Shown here: in pieces, positions 26,544-37,811 of the stretch
Layout of the letters: each line of letters begins with the position of its first letter
Position numbering within the stretch: position 1 is the stretch's first letter
DNA from: Planctomycetia bacterium
GTDB taxonomy: Bacteria > Planctomycetota > MHYJ01 > WSZJ01
Length of the DNA: 41,722 nt
Assembly (NCBI GenBank): GCA_020849035.1
Contig: JADLHC010000275.1
Coordinates: 1 to 41,722 of the forward strand
Direction: 5' to 3'
Made by a program: the position numbers and the translations under genes
The notes under the pieces: model-generated
The model's input: the letters and a program-made list of their open reading frames with translations, nothing else
The model's database searches: none
What the model was told of the DNA's origin: nothing

Positions 26544-26589
26544 GGGGGAAAGGTAACGGAATCGGCAGGAGGCGGCGAGGGTGAGAGGG

Positions 26590-26672
26590 GGTTGATCGGT
26601 TGATGGGTTGATGAGTTGAGAACGGCGCCTGCCGCGCAGGTCTCAACCCATGAACCTATCAACCCATCAACC
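26590..26672. repeat. 8-nt-periodic long inverted repeat downstream of phoH
   Basis: GGTTGATCGGTTGATGGGTTGATGAGTTGAGA (26590-26621) versus TCTCAACCCATGAACCTATCAACCCATCAACC (26641-26672): 28/32 complementary; inner hairpin CCTGC-CGC-GCAGG. Confidence 0.9.
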
Positions 26673-26680
26673 GCCCTTCC

Positions 26681-27706
26681 CTACCTCCGCGGCTGCTTCT
26701 TCCGCTTCAACGCCGCCTCGCGCCGCTCGTACGCGTCCACGATCTTCTGCACGAGCGGATGGCGCACGATGTCCGCACGGCCGAGATAGATGAACGAGAT
26801 GCCCGCGATGTCCGGCATGAACGCCTGCGCCTCGATGAGCCCCGAGGTCTTGCCGACGGGCAGGTCCACCTGCGTCACGTCTCCCGTGACGACGATCTTG
26901 GAACCGGTGCCCATGCGGGTCAGGAACATCTTCATCTGCTCGGGCGTCGTGTTCTGTGCTTCGTCGAGGATGATGAACGCGTCGTCGAGCGTGCGGCCGC
27001 GCATGTAGGCGAGGGGGACGATTTCGACGACCTCGGCATCCAGCAACCGCTTGAGCTGGCCGGTCTCGAGGATGGCGTTGAGGCCGTCGTAGAGGGGGCG
27101 GAGGTACGGGTTGACCTTGGCCTGGATGTCGCCGGGGAGGAAGCCGAGGCGTTCGCCGGCCTCGACGGCGGGGCGGGCGAGGACGATGCGGCGAACGCGG
27201 CCGCCCTTGAGGGCCTCGACGGCCATGGCGACGGCGATGTAGGTCTTGCCAGTACCGGCGGGGCCGATGCAGAAGGTCACGTCGTGGTTACGGATCGCGT
27301 CGATGTAGGCGCCCTGGCCGCTGCTGCGCGGTCCGAATTTCGCCCCCCGGCGCGACATCTCGACGCCCTCGCGGCGCCGGCGCTCGACGAACTCCGTGCC
27401 CGGGTCGGCCTCGTCGGTCACGTGCCGCTCGCCGGCGTCGCCCTCCTCGGCGATGAACTCCTTCACACGCTCCGGCGCGATCCACCCCTCGTCCATCACG
27501 TGCTGCAGCATCCGCTCCAGCACCTTCAGCGCCTTCTCCACCTTCAGCGCCTGGCCGGAAATCTTGATCTCCGTCCCGCGCGCCATGATGTTCACGCCGA
27601 ACGCGTCCCGCACGACCCGCGCGTGGCGGTCCCCCGCCCCCAGCAGGCCCACGATCTGGTCCCGGTCTTCCACCGCCATCGTTTTCTCGACGCGCGACAT
27701 GGACAC
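26681..27706 (-). CDS. phoH: PhoH-family ATPase
   Basis: FCIGPAGTGKTYIAVAMAVEALK, RIVLARPAVEAGERLGFLPGD, FIILDEAQNTTPEQMKMFLTRMG. GTG at 27706 or ATG at 27700. Confidence 0.93.
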   Translation of the reverse strand: MSMSRVEKTMAVEDRDQIVGLLGAGDRHARVVRDAFGVNIMARGTEIKISGQALKVEKALKVLERMLQHVMDEGWIAPERVKEFIAEEGDAGERHVTDEADPGTEFVERRRREGVEMSRRGAKFGPRSSGQGAYIDAIRNHDVTFCIGPAGTGKTYIAVAMAVEALKGGRVRRIVLARPAVEAGERLGFLPGDIQAKVNPYLRPLYDGLNAILETGQLKRLLDAEVVEIVPLAYMRGRTLDDAFIILDEAQNTTPEQMKMFLTRMGTGSKIVVTGDVTQVDLPVGKTSGLIEAQAFMPDIAGISFIYLGRADIVRHPLVQKIVDAYERREAALKRKKQPRR

Positions 27707-27707
27707 C

Positions 27708-28565
27708 TCAGTGGGGTTGCGTGAACCGAAGGGCCGTCAGGAACCCGAAGTACGCGACGGGCGCGGACAGGAGCAGGCAGTCGATCACGTCCAGCACGCC
27801 GCCCAGGCCGGGCAACAGCGCGGAACTGTCCTTCGCCTGCACCGACCGCTTCATCAGGCTCTCCACCAGGTCCCCGAACTGCCCGGTGACCTGGACGACG
27901 AGCGACAGGGGAATGAACACGTGAAGAGGCACGTGGGTTCGCAGCGGCGTGAGGTACCACGGGATCAGGCCGCCCGCGCATCCGAGGATGAGCCCGCCGA
28001 CGAACCCCTCGATCGTCTTCCCGGGCGACACCTTCGGGATCAGCTTGTGTCTCCCGAACGCCTTCCCGGTGAAGTACGCCGACGCGTCGGTCCACTTCCC
28101 GACGACGATGTACCAGATGAACGCGCCCTCGCCGATCACGGGAAGCGCGCGGATCTCCATCGAGTAGGAGCCGAGCCACCAGATGTAGAAGAAGCCCAGG
28201 AACTGGAGCGCGACGCTGCGGAAGCGCTCGGGCTCGCCGCGGACGACCTCGACGCAGAGCGAGAGGACCATCGCCATGACGAGCACGGCGTGGGGGAGCG
28301 ACGAGCCCGCGGGCCCGAGCGGGCGCTCCTTCCAGAGCTCGGCGACGTGCGCCAGGCAGAGGAGCATCGTGGCGCCGCACATCGGCACCAGCGACAGCTT
28401 CGCCCCGCCCGCCTGCTGGAGTCGCACGTACTCCTTCATCCCCCAGGTCAGGCCGAACGCGTACAGCACCCACGCGCCGCGCGCCCATTCCATCCGGTGG
28501 TCGAACACGAACAGCCCCACCGTGAGGATCGCCATCGGGATGCCCGTCAGCAGCCGCGCCTTCAT
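27708..28565 (-). CDS. cdsA: Phosphatidate cytidylyltransferase
   Basis: Multi-TM; VVGKWTDASAYFTGKAFGRHKLIPKVSPGKTIEGFVGGLILG and DLVESLMKRSVQAKDSSALLPGLGGVLDVIDCLLLSAP signature. Confidence 0.95.
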   Translation of the reverse strand: MKARLLTGIPMAILTVGLFVFDHRMEWARGAWVLYAFGLTWGMKEYVRLQQAGGAKLSLVPMCGATMLLCLAHVAELWKERPLGPAGSSLPHAVLVMAMVLSLCVEVVRGEPERFRSVALQFLGFFYIWWLGSYSMEIRALPVIGEGAFIWYIVVGKWTDASAYFTGKAFGRHKLIPKVSPGKTIEGFVGGLILGCAGGLIPWYLTPLRTHVPLHVFIPLSLVVQVTGQFGDLVESLMKRSVQAKDSSALLPGLGGVLDVIDCLLLSAPVAYFGFLTALRFTQPH

Positions 28566-29290
28566 CTCTCGGCAAGCCCCCCGAAACGCCGCTCCCGCCG
28601 CGCGAAGTCGTCGATCGCCGCGTGCAGCGTCGCGACGCTGAAGTCAGGCCAGTAGTCCTTCGTGAACCACAGCTCCGCGTACGAGATCTCCCAGAGCAGG
28701 AAGTTCGACACGCGGTGGTCGCCCCCGGTGCGGATCAGCAGGTCCACCTCCGCCGCCGCCGGGTCGTACAGGTACCTCGCGAACTCGTCCTCCGTCAGCT
28801 CCGGCACCTTCCCGCGCCGCAGCGCGTCCCCCGCGAACGCCCTCGCCGCATCCACGATCTCGCCGCGCCCGCCGTAGTTCAGCGCGAGCGTCATCGTCAT
28901 CTTCGGGTTCTCGCGCGTCACCGCCTTCGTCTTCTCCAGCTCCGCCAGCACCTCCGGCGACAGCTCGTGCAGCCGCCCGATCGCCGCGAACCGGATCCCG
29001 TTCTTCATCAGCGACGGCCGCTCCCCCGCCAGGTACCTCTTCAGCAGCTTCATCAGGAAGTCGATCTCCCGCTTCGGCCGCTTCCAGTTCTCCGCCGAGA
29101 ACGCGTACAGCGTCAGCCGCTGCACCCCGATCCGCGCGCACTCCTCCGTGATCGTCCGCACCATCCGCGCGCCCGCCTCGTGCCCCTTGTGCCGCGGAAG
29201 TCCCTTCTGCTCGGCCCATCGCCCGTTGCCGTCCATGATGATCGCGATGTGGCGCGGGACGTGCGCGGGGGCGGCGGGAAGCGCGGGCAT
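28562..29290 (-). CDS. uppS: Isoprenyl transferase (undecaprenyl diphosphate synthase)
   Basis: HIAIIMDGNGRWAEQKGLPRHKGHEAG...LTLYAFSAENWKRPKREI...DLLIRTGGDHRVSNFLLWEISYAELWFTKDYWPDF; ATGA overlap with cdsA. Confidence 0.96.
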   Translation of the reverse strand: MPALPAAPAHVPRHIAIIMDGNGRWAEQKGLPRHKGHEAGARMVRTITEECARIGVQRLTLYAFSAENWKRPKREIDFLMKLLKRYLAGERPSLMKNGIRFAAIGRLHELSPEVLAELEKTKAVTRENPKMTMTLALNYGGRGEIVDAARAFAGDALRRGKVPELTEDEFARYLYDPAAAEVDLLIRTGGDHRVSNFLLWEISYAELWFTKDYWPDFSVATLHAAIDDFARRERRFGGLAER

Positions 29291-29395
29291 GGCCCCCAAG
29301 GGTAGCGGCGCCCCGCGAAAGCGGCGAGGGATCGCGCAGGGCGCTTCGCGCGCGCCGCCCCGCGTCGTACGATGCCGCAGCCTCCCGGGGCACCC

Positions 29396-30940
29396 ATGCG
29401 CACCTTCGCCATCGCCCTGCTGCTCGCGTTGTCCTGCGCCGCGGAAGACGCGGAACGGCCGAAGCCGTCGGCACGGTTCGACATGCCCGGGGGCGTCGGC
29501 GACGTTCGCTTCTCCCCCGACGGCCGCGAGCTCGCGGTGACGGGATTCCGGAAGACGGCGGCGGTGTTCGAGCTGGAGAAGGGCGAATCGCGCGGAAGCC
29601 TGGTCGGGCACACGGGACGCGTGACCTGCGTCGCGTGGTCGGCGGACGGTAAGGCGCTGGCGACAGGAAGCGACGACGGGTCGGTGCGGCTGTGGGACGC
29701 CGTGACGCTGAAGGCGGCGGGATCGAAGGAGGATGCGCACGGCCGCGGGAGCCACGGAACGGGGACGACGGCGCTGGGCTTCTACCCCGACGGGAAGTCG
29801 CTCTTCTCGACTGGCTACGACACGACGGTGCGCATCTGGGAGTCGGCGACGCTGAACGAGATCCAGGCGCTGGAGGGGCACGGTGACTGCGTGATGGGGG
29901 CGCTGTCCGCCGACGGGCGCCTGCTGGCGACGGCGAGCCAGGACGGCACGGCGCGGCTCTGGAACGCGGTGACCGGGGAGGTGCTCGGGGAGCTCGAAAT
30001 CGCCCCCGCGATCGAGGCGACCAGCCCGCACCTCGGATACCCGGTGTTTTCGCCCGACGGCCGACGCCTGTTCGCCGGCGGCGGCGACGGACGCGTGCGC
30101 ACGTGGTCCCTCCCGGACCGAATGCCCGGGCCGTCCTGGACGGCCCACCGCGGGTTCGTCGGCGCGCTCGACCTGTCACCGGACGGCTCCCTCGTCGCCA
30201 CCGGAGAAATGCACCCCGAGGGCGCCGCGCGCCGGCCGGACAAGACCTGGGACAACTCCATTCGTTTCTGGGATGCCGCGACCGGCTCCCTCCTCCTCGA
30301 GATCGACGGCCACTCCCTCTCCGTCTGCCGCTGCCGCTTCTCCCCCGACGGCCGCCGCCTGGCGACCGCGTCGTGGGACGGAACCGTGCTGGTGTGGGCC
30401 CTCGCGGCGCTGGACCTGAGCGCGGAGAGCGCGGCGGCGGAGGACGCGGAGACGATGTGGAAGCGGCTGGGGCGGGAGGACGGGCCTGCGGCGTGGTCGG
30501 CGACGCGCGCGCTGGCGGCCGACGCGCGGAAGGCGATGGACTTCTTCGAGGCGAGGCTGAAGCCCGCGGGGCCGGACCCCGGGTTCGCGGATCGTCTGGA
30601 GGCGCTGGTTCTCGGGCTGGACGACGACGACCCCGCCGTGCGCGACCGCTCGCAGGACGAGCTGGCGCGGCTGGGGCCGCGCGCGACGGCGCGGCTGCGC
30701 GCCGCGCTGGCCTCGCCGCCGTCGCCGGAGGTCAAGATGCGGGCGCGGGCGATCCTCGAAGCGGGGACGGAGTGGAAGCCCGGGACCGAGGACGAGCGTC
30801 GCTGGGCCCGGTGCGTGGAGGTCCTGCGCGCCGCCGGCGGGGAGCGCGCGCGGGCGCTGCTCGAGAAACTCACGGAGGGCGCGCCCGACGCGGTGCTGAC
30901 CGGGCTGGCGCGGACGGCGCTCGACGCGAAACCGAGGTAG
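29396..30940 (+). CDS. WD40-repeat protein with C-terminal helical repeat region
   Basis: Repeats such as GHTGRVTCVAWSADGKALATGSDDGSVRLWDA and GHGDCVMGALSADGRLLATASQDGTARLWNA; signal peptide MRTFAIALLLALSCAAE. Confidence 0.92.
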   Translation: MRTFAIALLLALSCAAEDAERPKPSARFDMPGGVGDVRFSPDGRELAVTGFRKTAAVFELEKGESRGSLVGHTGRVTCVAWSADGKALATGSDDGSVRLWDAVTLKAAGSKEDAHGRGSHGTGTTALGFYPDGKSLFSTGYDTTVRIWESATLNEIQALEGHGDCVMGALSADGRLLATASQDGTARLWNAVTGEVLGELEIAPAIEATSPHLGYPVFSPDGRRLFAGGGDGRVRTWSLPDRMPGPSWTAHRGFVGALDLSPDGSLVATGEMHPEGAARRPDKTWDNSIRFWDAATGSLLLEIDGHSLSVCRCRFSPDGRRLATASWDGTVLVWALAALDLSAESAAAEDAETMWKRLGREDGPAAWSATRALAADARKAMDFFEARLKPAGPDPGFADRLEALVLGLDDDDPAVRDRSQDELARLGPRATARLRAALASPPSPEVKMRARAILEAGTEWKPGTEDERRWARCVEVLRAAGGERARALLEKLTEGAPDAVLTGLARTALDAKPR

Positions 30941-30953
30941 CCGGGCCCCCCGC

Positions 30954-31430
30954 CTATCTTGTGGACACGCCCTCGAGCCCGAGCAGGACGCGCTTCCGGT
31001 CCAGCCCGCCTCCGTATCCGCCCAGCGTCCCGTCGGCCGCGATCACGCGATGGCACGGCACCACGATCGCGATCGGGTTGCGGCCGTTCGCGAGGCCGAC
31101 CGCGCGGAAGCCGCGCGGCGAGCCGACGCGCCCCGCGATGTCCGCGTAGCTGCGGGTCTCGCCCCAGGGGATCTCGAGCAGCGCCTCCCAGCCGCGCCGC
31201 TGGAACGCCGTGCCGCCGAACGCCAGCGGCACCGTGAATGTCCGCCGCTTCCCGGCGAAGTACTCCTCCAGCTGCTTCCGCGCCGCGGCGAAGGGCTCCG
31301 CCCCGTCGTCCCGGCGCCAGTCGGACCCCGCGGCCGCGGGCGGCAGGTGCAGCCCGGTCAGCGCGCGGCCGTCGGAGCACAGGACCAGCCGGCCGACCGG
31401 GGACTCCACCGTCGTCGTGAATGTCGTCAT
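30954..31430 (-). CDS. ogt: Methylated-DNA--[protein]-cysteine S-methyltransferase
   Basis: IPWGETRSYADIAGRVGSPRGFRAVGLANGRNPIAIVVPCHRVIAADGTLGGYGGG (PCHR motif). Confidence 0.95.
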   Translation of the reverse strand: MTTFTTTVESPVGRLVLCSDGRALTGLHLPPAAAGSDWRRDDGAEPFAAARKQLEEYFAGKRRTFTVPLAFGGTAFQRRGWEALLEIPWGETRSYADIAGRVGSPRGFRAVGLANGRNPIAIVVPCHRVIAADGTLGGYGGGLDRKRVLLGLEGVSTR

Positions 31431-31990
31431 GCCGGTCTCCCTTTCTGCTGCCGGAATGCGCGCGGGGTCCGCCCGAACCGCGCGCGGAAGGCCTCATTGA
31501 AGCGCCGCACGCTGCCGAATCCGCTGGCGTGGGCGACCTGGGTGACGGTCAGCGCGGGATCGCCGAGGAGGCGGCGTGCCCGCAGGAGCCGCCGGGCGCC
31601 GCGGATCGCGACCGGAGTCAGGCCGAGGCGCGCCCGCACGGCGCGCCGCAGGTGCCTGCCCGAGACGCCGAGCGAGCGCGCCACCTGTTCCAGCGTCCCG
31701 TCCGCGGTTCCGATCGTTGCGGCAGCCGCCGCGGCGAGGCGCGCCACCGCGTCCACGGGCGCCCGCCCCGGCGCTCCTCCGGGCCGGCATCGCAGGCAGG
31801 CCCTGTACCCGGCGAGCTCCGCGTCCGCCGATCCGGGGTAGAACTCGCAATTCTCGCGCTTCGGCCTCCGCGCCGGGCACACGGGCCGGCAGTAAATCCC
31901 GGTCGTGCGCACGGCGACCACGAAGGCTCCGTCGAAGCGCGGGTCGTGCTCGACCAGGGCGCGCCAGCATCGGGCGGGGCTTGGGCTCAT
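31427..31990 (-). CDS. AdaA-like: Ada zinc-binding domain plus AraC HTH
   Basis: TTGIYCRPVCPARRPKRENCEFYPG...YRACLRCRPG, then AraC HTH (LTVTQVAHASGFGSVRRFNEAFRARFGRTPRAFR); ATGA overlap with ogt. Confidence 0.92.
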   Translation of the reverse strand: MSPSPARCWRALVEHDPRFDGAFVVAVRTTGIYCRPVCPARRPKRENCEFYPGSADAELAGYRACLRCRPGGAPGRAPVDAVARLAAAAAATIGTADGTLEQVARSLGVSGRHLRRAVRARLGLTPVAIRGARRLLRARRLLGDPALTVTQVAHASGFGSVRRFNEAFRARFGRTPRAFRQQKGRPA

Positions 31991-32115
31991 GGAGGCGTTC
32001 TACCGCGGCGAGGACGGCGCGTCTCGCCGTTTTCGGACCCGGTAATCGGAATTTCGGCGGCGCCGGGCGCGTTCGGGGGACACTGTCGCGCGTTCCCCCT
32101 CTTCCGGAGAATCCC

Positions 32116-32358
32116 ATGGCCGATCCGAAGATCGCCGACCGCAGGCCCGCCGTCCTGGAACTCGACCCGGGCAATTACTACTGGTGCAGTTGCGGGCAGT
32201 CGAAGAAGCAGCCGTTCTGCGACGGAACGCACAAGGGCGGGCCGTTCGCGCCGAAGCCGTTCACGCTGGCGGCGAAGACGAAGGTCGCGCTCTGCCAGTG
32301 CAAGCACTCGAAGAACGGCCACCTCTGCGACGGGTCGCACAAGACGCTGGCGCCGTAG
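32116..32358 (+). CDS. Double CDGSH iron-sulfur protein
   Basis: WCSCGQSKKQPFCDGTHK and LCQCKHSKNGHLCDGSHK. Confidence 0.93.
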   Translation: MADPKIADRRPAVLELDPGNYYWCSCGQSKKQPFCDGTHKGGPFAPKPFTLAAKTKVALCQCKHSKNGHLCDGSHKTLAP

Positions 32359-32396
32359 CGGGCGGAACCGGGCGGCGCGGCGTACCATGCGGCCCC

Positions 32397-33248
32397 ATGC
32401 CGCCGCCGCGCCGCCACGAACGCCCCCCGGGCTTCCACTACGACGCGGGTTTCGTCGGCCCGAAGGACTACGAGGCGATCCTCGCCTGGCTGCGCAGGAT
32501 CCACCCGATCTGGGAGCAGCGCTTCTCCACGCGCCGCCCGTCCCCCGCCGGCCAGCCCCAGCGCGGCCTCCTCCGCCCCGTCTACTGGCTCGGCAACTGG
32601 CAGTTCGCGTGCCTCGACTACTACCGCCCCCCCGAGGGGATCCTCGACCGCTGCGTCCAGGCCGAGCCCTTCCCCGCCGTCCTCGCGAAGCTCGTCCGCC
32701 GCATCGAGGACCTCGTCCACCGCCGGCTCCCGCCCGCGGCCCTTCCCGAGGGCTGGCACCTCAACACCTGCCTCGTGAACCTCTACGGCGACCGCATCGA
32801 GGACGGCAAGCGCACCGACGTCGCCCGCGTCGGCGAGCACAAGGACTTCGAGCCCGGCCCCGTCGCCTCCGTCTCGGTCGGCGAACGCGCGCTCTTCCAG
32901 TTCGTCTCCAGCCGCAAGCCCGGCAGCCGCGACGCCGTCGTCCTCCAGCAGTGGCTCGACGACGGCTCGCTCTGCGTGTTCGCGGGGAACTACTGGAAAC
33001 GCAAGGTGTTCCACCGCGTGCAGCGCGTGGACCGCCGCGCCGGGGCGACGTTCCCGTTCCCCGTCGAGGGCTTCGTGACGCGCCGCGTCAATTTCACGTT
33101 CCGCTTCGTGCCGGACGAGCACGTCGTGCAGTTCCGCGACCTGTCACCGGAGGCCCGGGAGGACGTGCGGGACTACGTCGCGGAGCTCGCGAAGCACTCG
33201 CCGTTCTTCGCGGACGCCCTCGCCGGCGAGGTCAGGGCAGGATCGTGA
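32397..33248 (+). CDS. AlkB-like 2OG-Fe(II) oxygenase
   Basis: NTCLVNLYGDRIEDGKRTDVARVGEHKDFEPG (HxD), KVFHRVQRV, RVNFTFRFV. Confidence 0.85.
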   Translation: MPPPRRHERPPGFHYDAGFVGPKDYEAILAWLRRIHPIWEQRFSTRRPSPAGQPQRGLLRPVYWLGNWQFACLDYYRPPEGILDRCVQAEPFPAVLAKLVRRIEDLVHRRLPPAALPEGWHLNTCLVNLYGDRIEDGKRTDVARVGEHKDFEPGPVASVSVGERALFQFVSSRKPGSRDAVVLQQWLDDGSLCVFAGNYWKRKVFHRVQRVDRRAGATFPFPVEGFVTRRVNFTFRFVPDEHVVQFRDLSPEAREDVRDYVAELAKHSPFFADALAGEVRAGS

Positions 33249-33636
33249 AGTGCCCGATCCCCTTCGGCCGGTAGCGCTCGAAGTCGCGCCGGTCGATCGT
33301 GAAGATCCGCGCGATCTTTTCGCGCTCCGCCACGCAGACGAGCGCGGCGTCGGCGAGGTCCATCGGGAGGTCCTGGTACTTCCGCATGAGCTCGCGCATG
33401 CGCTCGAGGTCTGCAGGCTCGAGCGGGAGAAGAACGAGGCGCCCGCTGATGATCTGCTCCCACAGGCCGTCCTGGACCCGCCAGGAAGACCCCAGGAGGT
33501 ACATGGCTTCTGTCACGACCGGCCAGACCGTTGCGATCGGTTCGCGAAGGGACTTCAAGACCCGCACGCAATCTGCGCGGCGATCGTCCGACTCGCGCAT
33601 GATTGCAACGAGCGGACCCGCGTCAATGAGCAGCAT
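33232..33636 (-). CDS. PIN-domain toxin (VapC-like)
   Basis: MLLIDAGPLVAIMRESDDRRADCVRVLKSL...PMDLADAALVCVAEREKIARIFTIDRRDFERYRP. Confidence 0.9.
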   Translation of the reverse strand: MLLIDAGPLVAIMRESDDRRADCVRVLKSLREPIATVWPVVTEAMYLLGSSWRVQDGLWEQIISGRLVLLPLEPADLERMRELMRKYQDLPMDLADAALVCVAEREKIARIFTIDRRDFERYRPKGIGHFTILP

Positions 33637-33895
33637 TCCGGGCCCTCTTCCGCATCAGGGCCTCCCTGAAGTACTTCTTGTGATTCGTCGCGAGGTCCGG
33701 CGGTCCGCCCTTGAGGATGCCGATGAGGTGCTTCCAATCGTCATAGGGGCGCCAGTCTTTCCCTTGCGCCTTTCGCAGGCGATCGAGATTCTCAATGGCC
33801 TCCTCGATCACTGCGGATCGAGTCTTGCCGGACTCGCGGGTAAGTCGGGCCAGGATGGCCTGGATCCTGGGGTGAGGCCTGAAGCTCACGATCAT
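33623..33895 (-). CDS. CopG/RHH-like antitoxin
   Basis: MIVSFRPHPRIQAILARLTRESGKTRSAVIEEAIENLDRL; overlaps the PIN gene by 14 nt; AAGGAG RBS. Confidence 0.75.
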   Translation of the reverse strand: MIVSFRPHPRIQAILARLTRESGKTRSAVIEEAIENLDRLRKAQGKDWRPYDDWKHLIGILKGGPPDLATNHKKYFREALMRKRARNAAH

Positions 33896-33907
33896 GGGGG
33901 CGCTCCT

Positions 33908-33928
33908 TGTATTACCGAAGTGTATTAC
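33908..33928 (-). promoter_or_regulatory. Putative antitoxin operator (direct repeats)
   Basis: TGTATTAC at 33908-33915 and 33921-33928 (GTAATACA on the coding strand, 13-nt spacing), just upstream of the antitoxin ATG at 33895. Confidence 0.5.
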
Positions 33929-34010
33929 ATCCGCCTCCGGCATAAAAGGCCGATGCCCGCGTCCCCGTCCGGTCGGAAAGCCGCGGGACTGATGCCGCCC
34001 GCCGGGGATA

Positions 34011-34508
34011 TCAGTGTTGCCCGGGCTCGAGCTCGGCGCGAAGAGCGCGAAGGTCGTCGAGGTCCGACTCCAGGTTCGCGATGCGGTTGCCGACGACTCG
34101 AGTCAACCACTCCTGATCGCGCAGTCGGAAGTGCACGAGCAGCTCGAGCGCCCGGAGATCCACTCCCCAGTCATCACGCCGCATCGTCAGCGCCTCAAGT
34201 TCGTCCGACAGCTGCTGCAGGTCTTGCCGGGGCCACGTTTCGACGACCCCCAGCAGCTGGAATCGAATGTCGTCCGGACCGTCTTTCAGAACACGCTTCA
34301 CGTGGGGTGCGAGTGCGCCTCCGACCGACTTGAGGAACTCCAGGGCGACCCGGCAACCCGTGCAATTCGGATCTTCAAGCCAGGAGGAGACTTCAGCAAT
34401 TCTCGGTTCCACGGACGGCCGTCCGGGGGGAGACCAGCTTCCTGACCGTCTCCGCATGGTCACGTTCCATGTCCCCGGATTCGGGCGCGCCCATGGATTA
34501 CCCCTCAC
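34011..34508 (-). CDS. DUF5071/HEAT-like hypothetical protein (start uncertain)
   Basis: WLEDPNCTGCRVALEFLKSVGGALAPHVKRVLKDGPDDIRFQLLGVVETWP is DUF5071-like; N-terminal ~30 aa may be untranslated. Confidence 0.5.
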   Translation of the reverse strand: MRGNPWARPNPGTWNVTMRRRSGSWSPPGRPSVEPRIAEVSSWLEDPNCTGCRVALEFLKSVGGALAPHVKRVLKDGPDDIRFQLLGVVETWPRQDLQQLSDELEALTMRRDDWGVDLRALELLVHFRLRDQEWLTRVVGNRIANLESDLDDLRALRAELEPGQH

Positions 34509-34518
34509 TGCAGCTTGA

Positions 34519-36920
<2,402 letters not shown>

Positions 36921-37129
36921 GACAGGTCCTTATGGGGAAGGTCGTGGTTCGCCGCGTGCAATGCCGAGCACCGGATCATAGGGGGGCGAAGGGCCCCCGC
37001 AAAGGAATCTCAAATGGCGGCCGGCTTCCGCCCGCAGCGCGGTCCGTTCCAGGCGCGCCACCCGAAGCTTCTACGCTTCCGTCGTTCCCCGTATCCTTGC
37101 CGCCAACCCGATCCGCGAAAGGTCCCCGC

Positions 37130-37807
37130 ATGCGCCTGCCGCGCATCACCGCCCTGCTGGTCGCCCTGGCCGCCGCACCCGCCTTTGCGATGGAGGCGGC
37201 GCCCGACGAGTCCGTCGAGGAGGATTCCGAGACCGACTCCTACATCCCCAACCGGTTCGCCATCTCCCTCCACGGCGAGTGGGCCCACTTCAACCAGCAC
37301 CGCGACGTCGAGGACACGGGCGGCGGCGGCCTGCGCATCGGGTTCCGCGTGAACCGCTGGGTGGAGATCGAGCTCGGCGCGGACTTCTACCAGACCAATC
37401 TCGACGCGCACGACGACGGCGGGAACGTGCACGACCTCGGCGAGGTGCGGTACTTCCCGGTCTACGCGGAGCTGCGCATCGACGTCACGAACATCGACAA
37501 GGCGATCCCGTGGCCCTGGCCGTGGTGCCGCCCCATGCTCATCGGCGGCGGCGGCTTCGGCGTCCGCCACCTTCGCAGGGAGATCGACGCGCCGGTGGAG
37601 CTGAAGGGCCGCCGGACGGGCGTGATCGTGCGCGGGGGCGCGGGAGTGGAGTTCGGGACCGTGGAGTCGCGGATCGCGGTCGGGGTGGAGTGGATCTACA
37701 CCTGGGTCGGGAACGACATCCGCGTGAGCGATCCTTCCGGCGTCCTGCCGTCGAGAATCAACCTCGACTACTGGACGCTCGGGGCCTACGTCGTGCTCCG
37801 GTTCTGA
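37130..37807 (+). CDS. Outer-membrane beta-barrel-like protein
   Basis: Signal peptide MRLPRITALLVALAAAPAFA; alternating amphipathic strands and C-terminal LDYWTLGAYVVLRF ending in Phe. Confidence 0.7.
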   Translation: MRLPRITALLVALAAAPAFAMEAAPDESVEEDSETDSYIPNRFAISLHGEWAHFNQHRDVEDTGGGGLRIGFRVNRWVEIELGADFYQTNLDAHDDGGNVHDLGEVRYFPVYAELRIDVTNIDKAIPWPWPWCRPMLIGGGGFGVRHLRREIDAPVELKGRRTGVIVRGGAGVEFGTVESRIAVGVEWIYTWVGNDIRVSDPSGVLPSRINLDYWTLGAYVVLRF

Positions 37808-37811
37808 AGCG

